Shown piece by piece: positions 61,991-64,000 of a stretch of DNA of 64,000 nt. The position numbers and the translations under genes are program-made. The DNA lies in NCBI GenBank assembly GCA_047967505.1, contig CM106538.1; one strand, 5' to 3'. The notes beneath the pieces were generated by a model that did no database searches, was not told the DNA's origin, and saw only the letters and a list, made by a program, of their open reading frames with translations. Each line of letters starts with the position of its first letter. The first letter of the stretch is position 1. The stretch is from Dipteris shenzhenensis. Lineage: Eukaryota > Polypodiophyta > Polypodiopsida > Gleicheniales.

Positions 61991-63215
61991 GCTCCTCACT
62001 CCGTCACTCAGCCTCGCTCCCAGCACGTTTTCATTCCCCTTGCTCAGCTTTTAGCCTCCCGTTCAGGTCCCCCCATGTTCTGCCAGGTCCTCTAAACAAA
62101 GCAAGGCCACCGCTCAGGTCATCATCGTCTCACCAGAGCTCTCTCAGCCCCTTCTTTTCACTCAGGCCTCTCCTGTCCGAACTGGTAGCAGGCTCCCACG
62201 CGAGTGGAGGGACTGCGAGCGGGCTGAAACCCCCCAGCCCATCTCAGCGGGGATTAACTTGCAGGAGAGGGGTCTTTCGAATGTGCATAGGCCAACATGG
62301 AGACTCCCAAGGTGCCCAAGCCAAGGCTTGCAACCCCGCCACCCCCGTGAAGCCCTTGAAGCCCATGTATTCATTTGTTGCAGGTTTTACCCCAACTCCC
62401 ATCTCATATGCGAAAACCTATCACACGATGAAGCCCCCCGATCCACAAGAGCGTATCTATCACCTTGAACTTGAAGTCTGCAAACTCAAACTTCAGCTTG
62501 GGCCATGATATGGAGGGGAATGGAAAGCAAGAGGTCATCAAGGAGGTGCTACAATGGGGAAATGCATCTCCCCCAACATCAAAAGTGAACAAAGTTGATC
62601 TATACAGGGAAGTGAAAGAGCAGCAAACCAGAGAAGACAACAAGCAGATCTTGCATGGGGGGGGGGGGGGTACCAGAAGGTTGCCTTGATACAAAGGAGT
62701 TCATAGAAGATAAGATCCATTGCCTAAAAGAGAAGATACCACAAGTGGAATGGGATCCAGATGCTATCTGGAATATTGAGCCGAGGGGAACACAAATACG
62801 AATCACTCTCAGTGACAAGGCAGCCAAGACCAAGATTCTCCAAGAAACACACAAGCTCAAGAGGACGAAGATATGGATATCTGAGGAACTCACTCCGACA
62901 CAAAAGCCAGGAAAGCAGGAAAGTGGGCAGTCTACCAAGATGGGATTGCACTAACTAGAGATCTCGTATCTAAACCTAAAGACCCTCGGTCTTAATCCGA
63001 TGTAATTAAGGCCATTTTTGATACAGTACTAGGACTTACACGCGTCCTAAATAATCTCAAGCTGAGTTGCCATGTCCACTCCTCGAATCTCTAAGTCTCA
63101 GAGATGCAGTAGTGACTCTTTTTGGTGTGTACTCTGTCTCATAGTCCCGTGAGGGCTTCTGAAGCTGTTAATATATCATTCTTTTTTTTATTTCTCTCTC
63201 TCTCTCTCTATGCTC
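61991..63215 (+). mobile_element. LINE-C unit C3, apparent ORF1-only element
   Basis: The leader (TAGCTCCTCACTCCGTCACT and CAGCCCATCTCAGCGGGG) resembles that of C2. The ORF region is followed by a 3' UTR similar to C1 and C2 and a T-rich plus (CT)n tail at about 63,180-63,210. It begins directly at the (CT)n end of C2. Confidence 0.55.
62428..62990 (+). pseudogene. ORF1-like protein of LINE-C unit C3
   Basis: PDPQERIYHLELEVCKLKLQ (coiled-coil-like) is followed, after a frame change at 62,508, by GNGKQEVIKEVLQWGNA and LYREVKEQQTREDNKQ. A run of twelve or so G (62,658-62,670) interrupts the frame. VPEGCLDTKEFIEDKIHCLK, PRGTQIRITLSDKAAKTKIL and LKRTKIWISEELTPTQ then lead, after another shift, to GKWAVYQDGIALTRDLVSKP. 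The RRM-like core followed by an I-x-I-x-E-x-LT step is reminiscent of L1 ORF1p C-terminal domains. The G run is a likely slippage hotspot. Confidence 0.5.
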
Positions 63216-63610
63216 CTCCTCTATACCTGTCCCATCTCATCTCCTAAAGGCACATATTAGGGTCAATAAGGCTTAACAAGGTACCCCTCTCTTGTGCTTT
63301 TTTTTGATAATTCGAATACTACTTCTCACTCTCCCTCAATCAAGCTGCTGCGCATGTACAGTGGCTCTAATAAAGCACCAAACCCAAAGATACACTTCAA
63401 TGCAGCTTCCAAAATCATGCGAACTGCGAAAACTGTCCGTGACAGTCGATAACTCCCTATCTGTCAAGCCTCAGCCAAGGTAACGTTCTGATTCTTCCAA
63501 AATCCTTCTGGTTCCAAAACTCTGCGGCGTCTGCGCCATCGCTCAAGGCTATAGATTAAAGGATTGACAACCGGATTTGTGCCGTGCGCTGTCTCTCAAA
63601 GTCACCAACT
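63216..63610. other. Unassigned sequence between the last LINE-C unit and a LINE-A start
   Basis: No ORF with recognisable content; nothing further is seen. Confidence 0.4.
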
Positions 63611-64000
63611 TAGCTGCTGCTCCTCCCCGTGAGCTACTGCCCCCCCCTCTCCCTCTCTCAGCCAGCCCCCTCTCCCTCGCTGCCTCCCCTCTCCCCCCTT
63701 CGCTGCTCCTCCTCTCCCTCCCCTCTCGCCAGCCCCCTCTCCCTCCTCCCTCACCCTCCCTCTCCCCTTCCTCCTCCCCGCCCTCCCTCTCCCCCCCCGC
63801 TGCGCCCTACCTCTCCCTCTCTGCTGCCCCTACCTCTCCCTCCCCGCCCTACCTCTCCCCCACCCGTCAGCCCCCCCCTGCCCCCCGCCCCCTCCCCCGT
63901 CATCCCTCTCCCCCCCCGCTGCCCCCCTCCCTGCTGCCCCCTTCTCCTCCGCCCTTCCTCTCCCCCGCCAGCCCCCCCGCCCCTTTCTCCTCCCCCGCCC
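63611..64000 (+). mobile_element. Probable 5' end of another LINE-A copy (A5), cut by the window edge
   Basis: AGCTGCTGCTCCTCCCCG at about 63,613-63,630 is the same start as A1 (15) and A2 (19,986). It is followed by the same type of C/T-rich leader to the end of the window. ORF1 would lie beyond the window. Confidence 0.6.

Noticed and set aside
1-64000. tRNA, rRNA, riboswitch or bacterial-type operon features
   Set aside because: No cloverleaf with A/B boxes, rRNA segment or bacterial signals was seen; the primer-binding sites are only tRNA-complementary 12-mers.

Overview
This window looks like part of a large, transposon-packed land-plant (streptophyte) nuclear genome. I find no convincing ordinary host gene, no rRNA or tRNA gene and no CRISPR. 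The plant assignment rests on plant-type L1 LINEs (DUF4283-like ORF1 with a CCHC knuckle; ORF2 with endonuclease, reverse transcriptase and zf-RVT), a chromodomain Ty3/gypsy element with an initiator-tRNA-Met type primer site, a Ty1/copia RNase H fragment and a plant hAT (DUF659) transposase with a spliceosomal intron. A non-seed plant is possible but is not shown by the sequence. Family names A, B, C and D below are mine.

Layout. 1-6.5 kb: LINE-A copy A1, decayed. 6.6-8.2 kb (-): hAT pseudogene, followed by a purine/pyrimidine tract that carries a LINE-C 3' fragment (8.3-9.2 kb, -). 10.0-10.3 kb (-): copia RNase H remnant. 10.3-11.7 kb: LINE-D remnant. 11.7-13.9 kb: decayed LTR-element remains. 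13.9-39.7 kb: a head-to-tail series of LINE-B copies (B1, inverted B2, B3, internally deleted B4, B5, two 3' tails, B6), most joined through short poly-A plus (GT)n. Nested in it are a full-length LINE-A copy with both ORFs open (A2, 19,976-26,618, 15-bp target duplication) and a 5'-truncated LINE-A (A3, 36,781-37,593, -). 40.4-52.7 kb (-): an old gypsy element (gypsy1) split by a young complete chromovirus (gypsy2, 44,801-51,654, +). 52.7-57.2 kb (-): gypsy3, itself split by LINE-A copy A4. 57.2-59.4 kb (+): a segment with an unrecognised 389-codon ORF ending at a polypurine tract and an LTR of the gypsy3 family. 59.7-60.3 kb: gypsy pol remnant. 60.4-63.2 kb: tandem LINE-C units that appear to carry only an ORF1-like gene, separated by (CT)n. 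63.6 kb to the end: probable 5' end of another LINE-A.

How it fits together. The window is a stratified mobile-element landscape. LINE-A and gypsy2 are the youngest layers, because they interrupt other elements and keep clean target duplications. Three patterns stand out: LINE-B copies chained at GT microsatellites and LINE-C copies at CT microsatellites; dense GTAC/CCGTAC clusters, resembling SBP-box or copper-response cores, in the 5' regions of LINE-B and in the LTR of an unrelated gypsy element; and an intact bicistronic LINE whose ORF1 stop and ORF2 start overlap as ATGA.
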